A stretch of 64,000 nt of DNA from positions 551,577-615,576 of the forward strand of contig NZ_SNYW01000008.1 of the NCBI RefSeq assembly GCF_004363235.1. The letters run 5' to 3'. The position numbers and the translations under genes were made by a program. Every line of letters begins with the position of its first letter. The first letter of the stretch is position 1. The notes beneath the pieces were generated by a model. It was not told the DNA's origin. It made no database searches and saw only the letters and a program-made list of their open reading frames with translations. This DNA is from Dongia mobilis (GTDB lineage: Bacteria > Pseudomonadota > Alphaproteobacteria > Dongiales > Dongiaceae). Of this stretch, positions 8,984-16,321 are shown piece by piece.

Positions 8984-9031
8984 GCATAGAAGATAGTTGG
9001 GTCGGAAGTTGCACAAGGGGAGTTGGTTGGC

Positions 9032-10018
9032 ATGTTCAAGGCGCTGGTGCTGAACGAGAAGGACGGCAAGGTCACCTCGGCGATCGAGGATCTGCCCGAT
9101 GACCGCCTGCCCGAAGGCGATGTGCTGGTGCGCGTCCACAATTCCACCCTCAACTACAAGGATGGTCTGGTGCTGAACGGCCTCGGCCGCCTGGTGAAGA
9201 CCTACCCCCATGTTGGCGGCGTCGATTTCGCCGGCACGGTGCTGGAGAGCAGCCACAAGGATTGGAAGGCCGGCGACCAGGTGATCCTGACCGGCTGGCG
9301 CGTCGGCGAGATCCATTGGGGCGGTTATGCCGAAAAGGCGCGGGTCAAGGGCGAGTGGCTGGTACCGCTGCCCGCCGGCCTCTCGACCGAGCGGGCGATG
9401 GCGATCGGCACGGCGGGCTTCACCGCCATGCTCTGCGTCATGGCGCTGGAGGAACACGGGGTGAAGCCGGACCAGGGCGACGTATTGGTGACGGGTGCTG
9501 CCGGCGGCGTCGGCAGCGTCGCCATCGCGGTTCTGGCCAGCCTCGGCTACCGCGTCGTCGCCTCCACCGGCCGCGCCGAGACGCATGACTATCTGAAGGA
9601 CCTGGGTGCCGCCGAGATCATCGACCGCGCCACCATCTCGACACCCAGCGGCAAGCCGCTCGACAGCGAAAAATGGGCAGCGGCGGTGGATTCGGTCGGC
9701 GGCTCGACGCTGGCCGCGATCCTGCCGCAGATGAAGTACAAGGGCGCGGTTGCGGCCTGCGGTCTGGCCGGCGGCACCAAGCTGGAGACCACGGTCATCC
9801 CGTTCATCCTGCGCGGCGTGGCGCTGCTCGGCGTCGATTCCGTCGCCTGTCCCATTTTCCGCCGCAAGATCGCCTGGGCGCGCCTCACCAAGGATCTCCC
9901 CATGGCGAAACTCGATGCCATGATCGAGCGCGCGACGCTCGAGGACCTGCCGCGCCTCGGCAAGGCGATCCTCGAAGGCCAAATCAAGGGCCGCGTCGTC
10001 GTCGATCTGGGCGTCTAG
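9032..10018 (+). CDS. acuI: Acrylyl-CoA reductase / YhdH-family oxidoreductase
   Basis: This is a zinc-free medium-chain dehydrogenase of the AcuI/YhdH family (328 residues). In characterised members it reduces acrylyl-CoA to propionyl-CoA with NADPH and protects against acrylate. Seen here: the N-terminal MFKALVLNEKDG, NYKDGLVLNG, GGVDFAGTV, the nucleotide-binding VTGAAGGVGSVA and the C-terminal GQIKGRVVVDL. ATG 9032 is chosen because AAGGGGAG at 9015-9022 sits 9 bases upstream; the TTG at 9023 would be too close to it. The stop codon overlaps the stop of the convergent RidA-repeat gene. Confidence 0.85.
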   Translation: MFKALVLNEKDGKVTSAIEDLPDDRLPEGDVLVRVHNSTLNYKDGLVLNGLGRLVKTYPHVGGVDFAGTVLESSHKDWKAGDQVILTGWRVGEIHWGGYAEKARVKGEWLVPLPAGLSTERAMAIGTAGFTAMLCVMALEEHGVKPDQGDVLVTGAAGGVGSVAIAVLASLGYRVVASTGRAETHDYLKDLGAAEIIDRATISTPSGKPLDSEKWAAAVDSVGGSTLAAILPQMKYKGAVAACGLAGGTKLETTVIPFILRGVALLGVDSVACPIFRRKIAWARLTKDLPMAKLDAMIERATLEDLPRLGKAILEGQIKGRVVVDLGV

Positions 10019-11247
10019 CGATCCGGCTCCGCCATCGCGAAGGCGTCGATCTCGATGCTCATGGCGGGATAGGCGAGGACGGGGAGGGGGATGCCGGTGG
10101 TGGCAGGGCCGGGCTCCTGGAAGAAGGACGAGCGCACCGAGAGGTTCTCGTGCAACTCGTCATAGCCGCACTTGCCGGCATAGACCGTGGTGATCTTGCA
10201 GATGTCGCGGTAATCGGCGCCAAGCGCCTTGAGGATGGTGCCGATATGGGTCATCGCCTGACGGGTCTGCGCCTGCATGTCGCCGACATGGATCGTCTCG
10301 CCCTTCTGGTTGAGCGAGACCTGGCCGCCGAGGAAAATCATGTCATGGCATTTGAGGCCATGGTGATAGGGAAGGTGGATGGTCCAGTCCCACAACCCCT
10401 CCGGCCAGACATGGCGGCGCTTGAGGCGCTGCCCGTCCTCGCCCAGCATGGCGACCACCTCGATCTTGATCTGCTGGCCGGGAATGGCATGGCGCGGCAG
10501 CGGCACGCCGGTGGCGGCGGGGCCCGGTTCCTTGAAATGCGCGGCGCACGCCAGGGCCGCCGGCTCGAAATCCTCGACCTTGCCGGCGCCGACATACCAG
10601 CGGTTGATCTTGACGACATCGTCGTAATCGGCGCCAAAGGCACCGAGCGCCCGGCCGACCTGCTGCATCACCTGCTTGGTCTGCGCGACGATGTCGCCGG
10701 CATGGAGGAGATGGCCGGCCGCATCCACCGGCGATTGCGCGCTGACGAAGATCATCCTGCCGCAGCGGAGCGCCGGCGCGAATGCCGGGGGCAGCGGGGA
10801 AAGCCCCGTACCATCGGCATAACTGCGCGGCAGCCTGGCGTCATCTTCGCCCCGCATGGCATAGCCTTCGATCTCGACCACCATGCCGGGATAGCAGAGC
10901 CAGGCCACCGGCACGAGGGTGATGGCCGGCCGCGCATCCCGGGGCAGGGCGGCGGCGATCATGGCCAGGACATCTGCCTCCTGCACCCCGCCGTCATTGA
11001 CATAGAAGCAGAGCAGTTTCACGAGATCGGCGAAGTCGCAGCCGATCTCGCCGAGGACGCGGCCCATATTGGCGATGCTGTTGGCGGTCTGGCGCGCGAG
11101 ATCGCCGGGATGATTGACGATTCCCTCGGCGGTGGTGTCGGTCTGGCCGCCCATCCAGATCATCTGGCCGCAGCGAACACCCTGCTTGTGGGTGACCTTG
11201 ATCGGCCAGTTCCAGTGGTCCTTCGGTTCCGCAAATCTCTTCCGCAT
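10015..11247 (-). CDS. Protein with three tandem RidA (YjgF/YER057c) domains
   Basis: RidA proteins are about 130-residue subunits that form trimers and hydrolyse reactive enamines/imines or related substrates. This 410-residue protein carries three such units in one chain, at about residues 18-133, 152-275 and 300-405. Each has the GG/SAQ strand, a QTxxxxxxxGxxLxxxGxDxxD-like helix and a terminal EIE/EVV/EIDAFA strand. Only unit 1 keeps the arginine before the last strands (ARPAIT) that corresponds to the essential Arg105 of RidA. Units 2 and 3 read EPGPAATG and EPGPATTG instead, so at most one canonical imine deaminase site is expected. A pseudo-trimer within one chain is inferred. The stop overlaps that of the convergent reductase gene by four bases. 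Confidence 0.8.
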   Translation of the reverse strand: MRKRFAEPKDHWNWPIKVTHKQGVRCGQMIWMGGQTDTTAEGIVNHPGDLARQTANSIANMGRVLGEIGCDFADLVKLLCFYVNDGGVQEADVLAMIAAALPRDARPAITLVPVAWLCYPGMVVEIEGYAMRGEDDARLPRSYADGTGLSPLPPAFAPALRCGRMIFVSAQSPVDAAGHLLHAGDIVAQTKQVMQQVGRALGAFGADYDDVVKINRWYVGAGKVEDFEPAALACAAHFKEPGPAATGVPLPRHAIPGQQIKIEVVAMLGEDGQRLKRRHVWPEGLWDWTIHLPYHHGLKCHDMIFLGGQVSLNQKGETIHVGDMQAQTRQAMTHIGTILKALGADYRDICKITTVYAGKCGYDELHENLSVRSSFFQEPGPATTGIPLPVLAYPAMSIEIDAFAMAEPDR

Positions 11248-11341
11248 CGCCTCATCCCTCTCATGCCGGGCAACACGAGATCACAGGCGGACCATGGCGG
11301 CTACCGAAAACCGGTCGCGGAAAGCGGGACTTGGATGCGGC

Positions 11342-11439
11342 GCGGACATTGGTCGGCGGGCATTGGTCTGCGGGCATTGGTCTGCGGGTATCGGGTGGCG
11401 GGCATTGGTCTGCGGGTATCGGGTGGCGGGCATCAGGCG
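11342..11439. repeat. Seven tandem copies of a 14-bp unit
   Basis: Seven imperfect 14-base units stand head to tail. Units 2, 3 and 5 read GCGGGCATTGGTCT, units 4 and 6 read GCGGGTATCGGGTG, and units 1 and 7 are diverged. The array lies between the triple-RidA gene and the 90-residue phage-type gene and overlaps the last few codons of the latter. The 14-base period does not keep a reading frame, so the array is unlikely to be coding. Confidence 0.85.
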
Positions 11440-11705
11440 GCAAGGGCGTGGCGCGTTGAATGGCTGCTTGTCAGCAGGGAGAGGCGTGGCGCGGGGTGCA
11501 TGGCTGTGACCGCGAAGATGGCGAGATCGGCTTGCTCGCCAGCCAGCAGCGTCACCGTGATCTGGTCGCCCGGACGGAGCAAGTCGGCGGCGGCGGCGAA
11601 GTAATCGCCGCCGAGGCAGCCCAGGGAATCATGGCTGCGGTAATGCCAGTGGGTGAAGCCATTGGCATAGGCGAGGACGCTGAGATCGCGGGGGTCGAAG
11701 CTCAT
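11433..11705 (-). CDS. Phage-type 90-residue protein
   Basis: The N terminus (SVLAYANGFTHWHYRSHD) and the following DYFAAAADLLRPGDQITV resemble a small protein often found among structural or late genes of alphaproteobacterial phages; its function is not known to me. There is no signal peptide, and the predicted fold is mostly beta. The ATG at 11705 has GGAGG five bases upstream. It is transcribed away from the repressor, from its own promoter at 11759-11786. The C terminus runs into the 14-bp repeat array, so the last residues may have been altered by repeat expansion. Confidence 0.65.
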   Translation of the reverse strand: MSFDPRDLSVLAYANGFTHWHYRSHDSLGCLGGDYFAAAADLLRPGDQITVTLLAGEQADLAIFAVTAMHPAPRLSLLTSSHSTRHALAA

Positions 11706-11758
11706 TCATGCCTCCATCCATGGGCTGACCCATCCCGGGTCAGGATTTACGAATGGAA

Positions 11759-11804
11759 CATATATAGAACTAGCGTAAGATGTCAACGTAAAAATCGTTA
11801 ACGA
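11759..11804 (-). promoter_or_regulatory. Promoter and operator-like sites for the 90-residue phage gene
   Basis: On the minus strand TTGACA (11786-11781) and TATATG (11764-11759) are 16 bases apart. Around the -35 lie AGCGTAA, AACGTAAA and, just upstream, the perfect palindrome TCGTTAACGA (11795-11804). These resemble the elements at the early promoter near 12.8 kb and at the toxin promoter. The promoter is read directly; operator function is inferred. Confidence 0.6.
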
Positions 11805-11922
11805 CGCCCCCCGCAAGGCAAGCGCGCTAAAGCCTGCGGTGTCTCGAGCACCAGGATACCGCCAGGAGATGGGGGACCGGCTGCCCTGGCTGCTGCCGCC
11901 TCGCCGCCCCCGCCGCTATGGC

Positions 11923-12606
11923 TCAGCCGGCCTCGCCGGTGCCGGTGATGCGGTAGATCCGCTTCACCTCGCCGGCCCTGAGGGTGATGTCGCGCGCCGG
12001 GTTGAACTGGTGCAGCACGATCTCCTCATCGGTGCGGCGGACGAATTGCTTGATCAGGCCCTGGCCGTCATTGAGCTCGACCGCGACGAAACAGTTGCGC
12101 GTGATCGGCCGATTCGGGTTGACGTAGAGCAGCTCGCCGGCGAAATACCGCGGCTCCATCGAATCGCCGTCGACATAAAGCGCAAAGCCGTTGAAGACGC
12201 CCTTCAGATTGGCCGGGCGCTCGACGAATTCCTTGGCCTCGCCGTCATTGAAATAGAAGCCCTCGCTGCCACCCTTGACGGCACCCAATACCGGCAGATC
12301 GCGCTGCGTCTGGCCGATCGCCGCACCCGGGCGCGGCGGCACCGGATCGCGCCGCTGGCTCACCCCTTGTCCCGGCTCGATGCCGGCCAGCTGCAGCACG
12401 GCGCCGGGCTCGGTGCCGTGCTGGCAGAAGAGGGCGTCAAGTTCGCGCGCCAGCTCGAAGGGCAGGAAGCGCCGCTTGTAGCGATCCTCGTAATGCTGAT
12501 AGCGCGTGAGGCTCCAGCCCAGCGCCTCCGAGACCGCGCGCATGGTGAGGCCGGCCTGTTCGCGCAATTCCTTGAGGCGGCGGGCGGCTTCGGAAATTTC
12601 GGTCAT
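11923..12606 (-). CDS. CI/LexA-like phage repressor with S24 peptidase domain
   Basis: The 227-residue protein has an N-terminal helix-turn-helix (about residues 8-62, with LTMRAVSEALGWSLTRYQHYE) and a C-terminal S24 autopeptidase domain. The nucleophile serine is Ser149 in DGDSMEP and the general base is Lys186 in GLIKQF. Phage repressors of this type cleave themselves when stimulated by RecA during DNA damage; the expected Ala-Gly or Cys-Gly site is not obvious here (LGAVKGG is the nearest), so inducibility is uncertain. ATG 12606 has AGGAG at the right distance. It is divergent from the early phage genes. Confidence 0.88.
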   Translation of the reverse strand: MTEISEAARRLKELREQAGLTMRAVSEALGWSLTRYQHYEDRYKRRFLPFELARELDALFCQHGTEPGAVLQLAGIEPGQGVSQRRDPVPPRPGAAIGQTQRDLPVLGAVKGGSEGFYFNDGEAKEFVERPANLKGVFNGFALYVDGDSMEPRYFAGELLYVNPNRPITRNCFVAVELNDGQGLIKQFVRRTDEEIVLHQFNPARDITLRAGEVKRIYRITGTGEAG

Positions 12607-12776
12607 GGATTGGCTCCTCATTCTTGCCGTGGCGCCCGGCGCCCGCCGGAGCGGGGCACGAGCGGCGCCAGGTGATGCAGCGACGGGCCGCAGCGGCGCG
12701 ATGCAGCAACGGCCGGCCACTGGGCAGCGCGCGGCAGCGGCCTGACAGACATAGCCGCAGAATACGTTTTTAATGC

Positions 12777-12837
12777 TTGACAGCGTAACAAAATTTTGCG
12801 TATAATGCCATAATGCGCTAACGCGTCAAGCCGTAAA
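12777..12837 (+). promoter_or_regulatory. Rightward early phage promoter with operator-like sites
   Basis: TTGACA (12777-12782) and a perfect TATAAT (12801-12806) are 18 bases apart. Operator-like elements cluster here: AGCGTAAC just after the -35, GCGTATAAT over the -10, the near-palindrome GCGCTAACGC (12815-12824) at the start of transcription, and CGTAAA (12832-12837) in the leader. A weak leftward promoter for the repressor (TTACGC...TATTCT on the other strand) may overlap. Repression by the adjacent CI/LexA-like protein is the obvious inference. Confidence 0.75.
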
Positions 12838-12849
12838 GGGGTGGCAGAT

Positions 12850-13074
12850 ATGGAACAAAATGGCAACTCGAAAAAACTCGATCCAGTCCCGACGGTCACC
12901 GGCGCCAGCCGGGGGCGGTGCAACCGCCTCTGCCTGTTCTGCAGCCGGATTTTCCGCGCGCCCGGGCCCTTCATCCGCATCTGCCTCGCCTGCAAGGAGA
13001 GCGAGGAATGGCAGAGCGGCAATTGCGATGTCGTGCTGAACCCGCCCGCCAACGACAACGCGCCCGGATGCTGA
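12850..13074 (+). CDS. Small phage zinc-ribbon protein
   Basis: The 74-residue protein contains CNRLCLFC, then RICLAC about 20 residues later, which is a two-knuckle zinc-ribbon pattern. Proteins of this pattern are frequent early-gene products of alphaproteobacterial prophages; their targets are not known to me. It ends with the PPANDN motif also seen in the distant toxin gene. ATG 12850 is preferred to GTG 12841 because the AAGGGG site is directly abutting the latter. It is the first gene after the early promoter. Confidence 0.7.
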   Translation: MEQNGNSKKLDPVPTVTGASRGRCNRLCLFCSRIFRAPGPFIRICLACKESEEWQSGNCDVVLNPPANDNAPGC

Positions 13075-13115
13075 CCCGCCAGACCGGAACAAGACAACGC
13101 GACAAGGAGAGAATC

Positions 13116-13331
13116 ATGGCCGAGATCGTCGATTTCCCGCCGAGCGACAGCCTGCGTCCCGACCAGGCGATCGGCACCTGCCAGAAGACCCGCTGGAGTC
13201 AGTTCCTCGGCATCGGCATCACCGAGGAAGGCGAGTTCGAGGTGGTCAACAGCGACATGACCGCCGAACGGGCGCTCTGGCTGGTGAAATGGGCCGAGCG
13301 CTGGGCCATGGGCCTGGACGAGGAGGAGTGA
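13116..13331 (+). CDS. Small phage early protein, unknown function
   Basis: This 71-residue protein is not recognised. It is acidic, with a central GIGITEEGEFEVVNSDMTAERALWL-type segment (residues about 33-58; a strand followed by a helix) and a C-terminal acidic tail. AAGGAGA lies at a good distance before ATG 13116. It stands in the early operon between the zinc-ribbon gene and the 183-residue gene, with only a few bases to each. Confidence 0.65.
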   Translation: MAEIVDFPPSDSLRPDQAIGTCQKTRWSQFLGIGITEEGEFEVVNSDMTAERALWLVKWAERWAMGLDEEE

Positions 13332-13335
13332 GGCC

Positions 13336-13887
13336 ATGCGCGCCTTTGAGCCGAGCCGGCGCGGCCGGCCGAAACGCGCCGTCGCCAATGACGATGCGTG
13401 TGGCACCACCCCCGCGGTACAGGATGGCGGCACGGCGGAACTGCAGTTGAAGCGGGCGCAGCTCGCCCGCGGCCTCGACCCGGTGCTTTGCGCGCATCCG
13501 CTCGATCTCCTCGCCGCGCGCGGCTGGATCGCCCCGAGCGAACAGCGCGCCGGCTGGCGCTATGCCGGGCTCTATCGCCGGGTCAACGGCCGCGTCACCG
13601 TCAGCTATGGCCGCTTCTATGCCGGCTTTTCCGGCGGTGGCGGCGGCCTGCCCGCGGCGGATCTGGACGAGGCGGACCTTGCCCGTCTGGAACAGCTCTA
13701 TCGCCGCGCCAAGGCGGATCTGCTGGCAGCCGGCAACAGGGTGGCGCGCATGACCGAGGCGGTCAGCGTCTTTGCGGTCTGGCCCGGCTTCGTCTTCAGC
13801 CGGGAGGGCGCCAGGAGTACCGCCTGCCAGCGCCTGCGCCTCGGCCTCGCGGCGCTTGGCGACAGTTTCGCTGGGCCCCGCCGATGA
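13336..13887 (+). CDS. Phage protein of unknown function (183 aa)
   Basis: The product is 183 residues, basic at the N terminus (RRGRPKR), with an AVANDD motif, then HPLDLLAARGWI and a Tyr/Arg-rich YAGLYRRVNGRVTVSYGR segment. This is similar in style to small DNA-related proteins placed before terminases in alphaproteobacterial prophages, but I cannot name a family. The ATG follows GAGGAGTGAGG. Its stop overlaps the start of the next gene (ATGA at 13884-13887). Confidence 0.6.
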   Translation: MRAFEPSRRGRPKRAVANDDACGTTPAVQDGGTAELQLKRAQLARGLDPVLCAHPLDLLAARGWIAPSEQRAGWRYAGLYRRVNGRVTVSYGRFYAGFSGGGGGLPAADLDEADLARLEQLYRRAKADLLAAGNRVARMTEAVSVFAVWPGFVFSREGARSTACQRLRLGLAALGDSFAGPRR

Positions 13888-14162
13888 AGCTCCCGGTCGA
13901 CCACAAAACCGACCCCGGCACGGCAGGGGATCATCTGCGCGAACTGGCCAGGCGGCATACCGAGGCGGCGATCGCCGCCCTGGTCGCGGTGATGCAGGAC
14001 CCGGAGGCGGCCCCCATGGCGCGCAACGCCGCCGCCAATGCCGTGCTGCAATGGGGCCACGGCCGGCCCGGCAGCGGCGATTTCGGCCGTCACGAAAGTA
14101 AAAAGCAAGAACAGATGGTCATTATTTGCTGGAAGCCCGAATATCCGGAAAATATTACTTGA
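13884..14162 (+). CDS. Putative small terminase-like protein
   Basis: The 92-residue protein has a helical repeat-like core, with residues about 18-60 reading AAIAALVAVMQDPEAAPMAR and then AAANAVLQWGHGRP. This motif is common in short proteins encoded just before the large terminase in alphaproteobacterial phages, where a small terminase or packaging adaptor is expected. No clear helix-turn-helix is seen, so the role is tentative. It is translationally coupled to the previous gene. Its stop codon overlaps the -35 element of the next promoter, and its 3' end is AT-rich. Confidence 0.5.
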   Translation: MKLPVDHKTDPGTAGDHLRELARRHTEAAIAALVAVMQDPEAAPMARNAAANAVLQWGHGRPGSGDFGRHESKKQEQMVIICWKPEYPENIT

Positions 14163-14187
14163 CAAAAAGACAGTAAGAAGGTAATAT
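14159..14187 (+). promoter_or_regulatory. Strong sigma70-type promoter ahead of the terminase
   Basis: TTGACA (14159-14164) and TAATAT (14182-14187) are exactly 17 bases apart in an AT-rich stretch. Transcription would start near 14194 and meet the hairpin at 14213-14238 almost at once. This looks like the promoter for the packaging and particle operon. Confidence 0.75.
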
Positions 14188-14212
14188 GAAAATATAAGCT
14201 GAGGAATTACGC

Positions 14213-14243
14213 CCCGCGAACCCGACCCGGTTCGCGGGATTTT
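14213..14243 (+). terminator. Terminator-like hairpin in the leader of the terminase operon
   Basis: A perfect 10-bp stem CCCGCGAACC / GGTTCGCGGG (14213-14222 and 14229-14238) with a 6-base loop is followed by ATTTT. It lies between the promoter at 14159 and the terminase ATG at 14266. It could end the early transcript, or act as an attenuator that limits late transcription unless antitermination occurs. Confidence 0.7.
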
Positions 14244-14265
14244 GCTTTGGAGCAAGCCCAAGCGC

Positions 14266-15570
14266 ATGGAACAAGCCCTGCCGCGACCGCAGCCGGAGAC
14301 AGCGGCGCAGGTGGTGCATCTCTATGGGCCGCGCCGGCTGCAGGCGGATCTGCATCGGCGTCTCAAGCGCTTCAACGTGCTGGTGGCGCATCGCCGCTTC
14401 GGCAAAACGGTATTCTGCATCAACGAGCTCATCGCCCGGGCCGCTTCCAGCACGGCGCCGGAGCCGCGCTTCGGCTATGTGGCGCCGCTGCTTGTCCAGG
14501 CCAAGGACGTCGCCTGGTCGTATCTGAAGCGCTTCACCGCGCCCATCCCGGGGCTGAAGCTGAGCGAAAGCGAGCTGTGGGTGGAACTGCCCAACGGTGC
14601 CCGCATCCGCCTCTATGGCGCCGACAATGCCGATCGCCTGCGCGGCCTCTATTTCGACGGCGTGGTGCTGGACGAATACGCCCAGATGCATCCCCGCGTC
14701 TGGCCGGAGATCGTGCGGCCGATGCTGAGCGACCGCCAGGGCTGGGCGCTCTTCATCGGCACACCGATGGGGCGCAACCACTTCGCCAGGCTCTATGATG
14801 CCGCCGCCAACGATCCCGCCTGGCTCTCGGCACGCTATCCGGCCAGCGCCACCGGCATTTTGCCGGAAGGCGAACTGGCGGCGGCGCGGGCCGCGATGTC
14901 GGCGCAGCAATTTGCGCAGGAATTCGAATGCAGCTTCTCGGCCGGCGTGCCGGGGGCCTATTACGCCCCCCTCATCGACGCGGCCGAGCGCGCCGGCCGG
15001 ATCGGCCGCGTGCCCTGGGAGCCGCGCCTGCCGGTGATGACCGCCTGGGATCTCGGCATCGGCGACGCCACCGCGATCTGGTTCGCCCAGGCGCTGGGCA
15101 GCGGCGAGATCCGGATCATCGACTATTTCGAGGCCCATGGCGTGCCGCTGTCGCATTACGTCAAGCAGCTCGAGGCACAGCCCTATGTCTATGGCGAGCA
15201 TCTGCTGCCCCATGACGTCGCGGTGCGCGAGCTCGGCACCGGCACGACGCGGCTCGAGACCCTGCGCCAGCTGGGATTGCGCGCCCGCGTGCTGAAGCCG
15301 CAGCCGCTCGAGGACGGCATCGAGGCGGTGCGCGCCCTGCTGCCGCGCTGCTGGTTCGATGCCGGCAAATGCGGGCGCGGGCTCGAGGCGCTGCGGCTCT
15401 ACCGCCCGGCCTATGATGCCAGGGCCGATCTCTACTCGGCGCGGCCGCTGCATGACTGGACCAGCCACGGGGCCGATGCCTTCCGCTATCTGGCGCTCGG
15501 CCAGCCGGTGCGCCGGGTGCCGCACGAGGCGGGACCGCCGCAACCCGAATACGACCCGATGCGATGGTGA
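14266..15570 (+). CDS. Phage large terminase (DNA packaging ATPase/nuclease)
   Basis: The large terminase drives DNA into the empty procapsid and cuts it. The 434-residue protein shows the ATPase P-loop variant VAHRRFGKT (about residues 42-50), the Walker B segment FDGVVLDEYAQM and the nuclease-domain acidic motifs AWDLGIGDATAIW and SHGADAFRYLA. The order with the connector, scaffold and capsid genes is that of T7-like podoviruses. ATG 14266 is chosen; a TTG at 14242 inside the hairpin tail is unlikely. All core motifs look intact, so the enzyme may be functional. Confidence 0.9.
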   Translation: MEQALPRPQPETAAQVVHLYGPRRLQADLHRRLKRFNVLVAHRRFGKTVFCINELIARAASSTAPEPRFGYVAPLLVQAKDVAWSYLKRFTAPIPGLKLSESELWVELPNGARIRLYGADNADRLRGLYFDGVVLDEYAQMHPRVWPEIVRPMLSDRQGWALFIGTPMGRNHFARLYDAAANDPAWLSARYPASATGILPEGELAAARAAMSAQQFAQEFECSFSAGVPGAYYAPLIDAAERAGRIGRVPWEPRLPVMTAWDLGIGDATAIWFAQALGSGEIRIIDYFEAHGVPLSHYVKQLEAQPYVYGEHLLPHDVAVRELGTGTTRLETLRQLGLRARVLKPQPLEDGIEAVRALLPRCWFDAGKCGRGLEALRLYRPAYDARADLYSARPLHDWTSHGADAFRYLALGQPVRRVPHEAGPPQPEYDPMRW

Positions 15571-16253
15571 GGAAGATGTCCCGGCCCTTGCGCCCGCTTG
15601 GCTCCGACGACCTGCTCTTCGTCGCCCGGCACATGCGCATGGCCGACCGGGCGGAGATCTTCGCCACCCGCTTCGACGACGACCCCGTCGCCCTGGTGGC
15701 CGAGATTCTCGCCACCGATCCCATGGGTGCCATCCTCGCCGCTGCCGATGGCGCGGCGGTGGCGGCGATCGGCGCCAGCGAGATGTGGCCGGGCAACTGG
15801 TCGGTCTGGATGTTCGCAACCGACCGCTGGCCGGAAGTGGCCCTGGCGGCGACCCGCTTTGCGCAGACCCGGCTGCGTCCCGCCCTCCACCGGCTCGGCG
15901 CCAGGCGCGCCGAATGCCGCTCCATGGCGGGGCACGAGATGGCGCAAAGCTGGCTGCTGCGCCTCGGTGCCCGGGTCGAGGCGGTCTATCCGGCCTTCGG
16001 CCGCGACGGCCAGACCTTCATCGGCTTTGTCTTCGAAAGAGAGGAAAACATGTGCGCCCTGCCGAAATCGAAACCGAAACCCGCCCCGAAACAGCCCGAT
16101 CCCAGGCTGGCTGCCGATGCCGCGGCCAAGGCGGCGGATGACGAATTGCGCCGCCAGCGGGCCCTGAGCGGCCGGCGCGCCACCATCCTGACGCCGGACG
16201 CGGCACAGCTCGGCGCGGCACCCATCGGCGGCGGCCAGCTGCTCGGCTCCTGA
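15564..16253 (+). CDS. GNAT-like virion protein fused to a small RRATILT-type phage protein
   Basis: Residues 1-160 resemble the T7 gp13-type internal virion protein family (DUF2833, GNAT-like fold), with WPGNWSVWMFATDRW and LLRLGARVEAVYP. Residues from about 163 on start with MCALPKSKPKP and end with RRATILT...GGGQLLGS. That is the pattern of a short phage protein that I know as a separate gene before the connector. Here both are in one frame. An in-frame ATG at 16050 has a good AGAGAGGAAAAC site, so a separate 67-residue product could also be made. The start overlaps the terminase stop; GTG 15567 and ATG 15576 are alternatives. Confidence 0.65.
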   Translation: MVRKMSRPLRPLGSDDLLFVARHMRMADRAEIFATRFDDDPVALVAEILATDPMGAILAAADGAAVAAIGASEMWPGNWSVWMFATDRWPEVALAATRFAQTRLRPALHRLGARRAECRSMAGHEMAQSWLLRLGARVEAVYPAFGRDGQTFIGFVFEREENMCALPKSKPKPAPKQPDPRLAADAAAKAADDELRRQRALSGRRATILTPDAAQLGAAPIGGGQLLGS

Positions 16254-16321
16254 GCCACCGCCCCCATTGGGATCCTGGCCCGCATTCCTGCTCGACACCT
16301 GGCAAGGGAACACGCCACCAC

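Noticed and set aside
7160..9982. Open frame of 940 codons on the minus strand opposite pyrC and acuI
   Set aside because: It covers two genes with strong family motifs on the other strand and shows the typical Arg/His/Gly-rich shadow composition.
13884..14162. Antitoxin or regulator call for the 92-residue early protein
   Set aside because: No DNA-binding helix-turn-helix and no toxin partner next to it; the position before the terminase fits a packaging role better.
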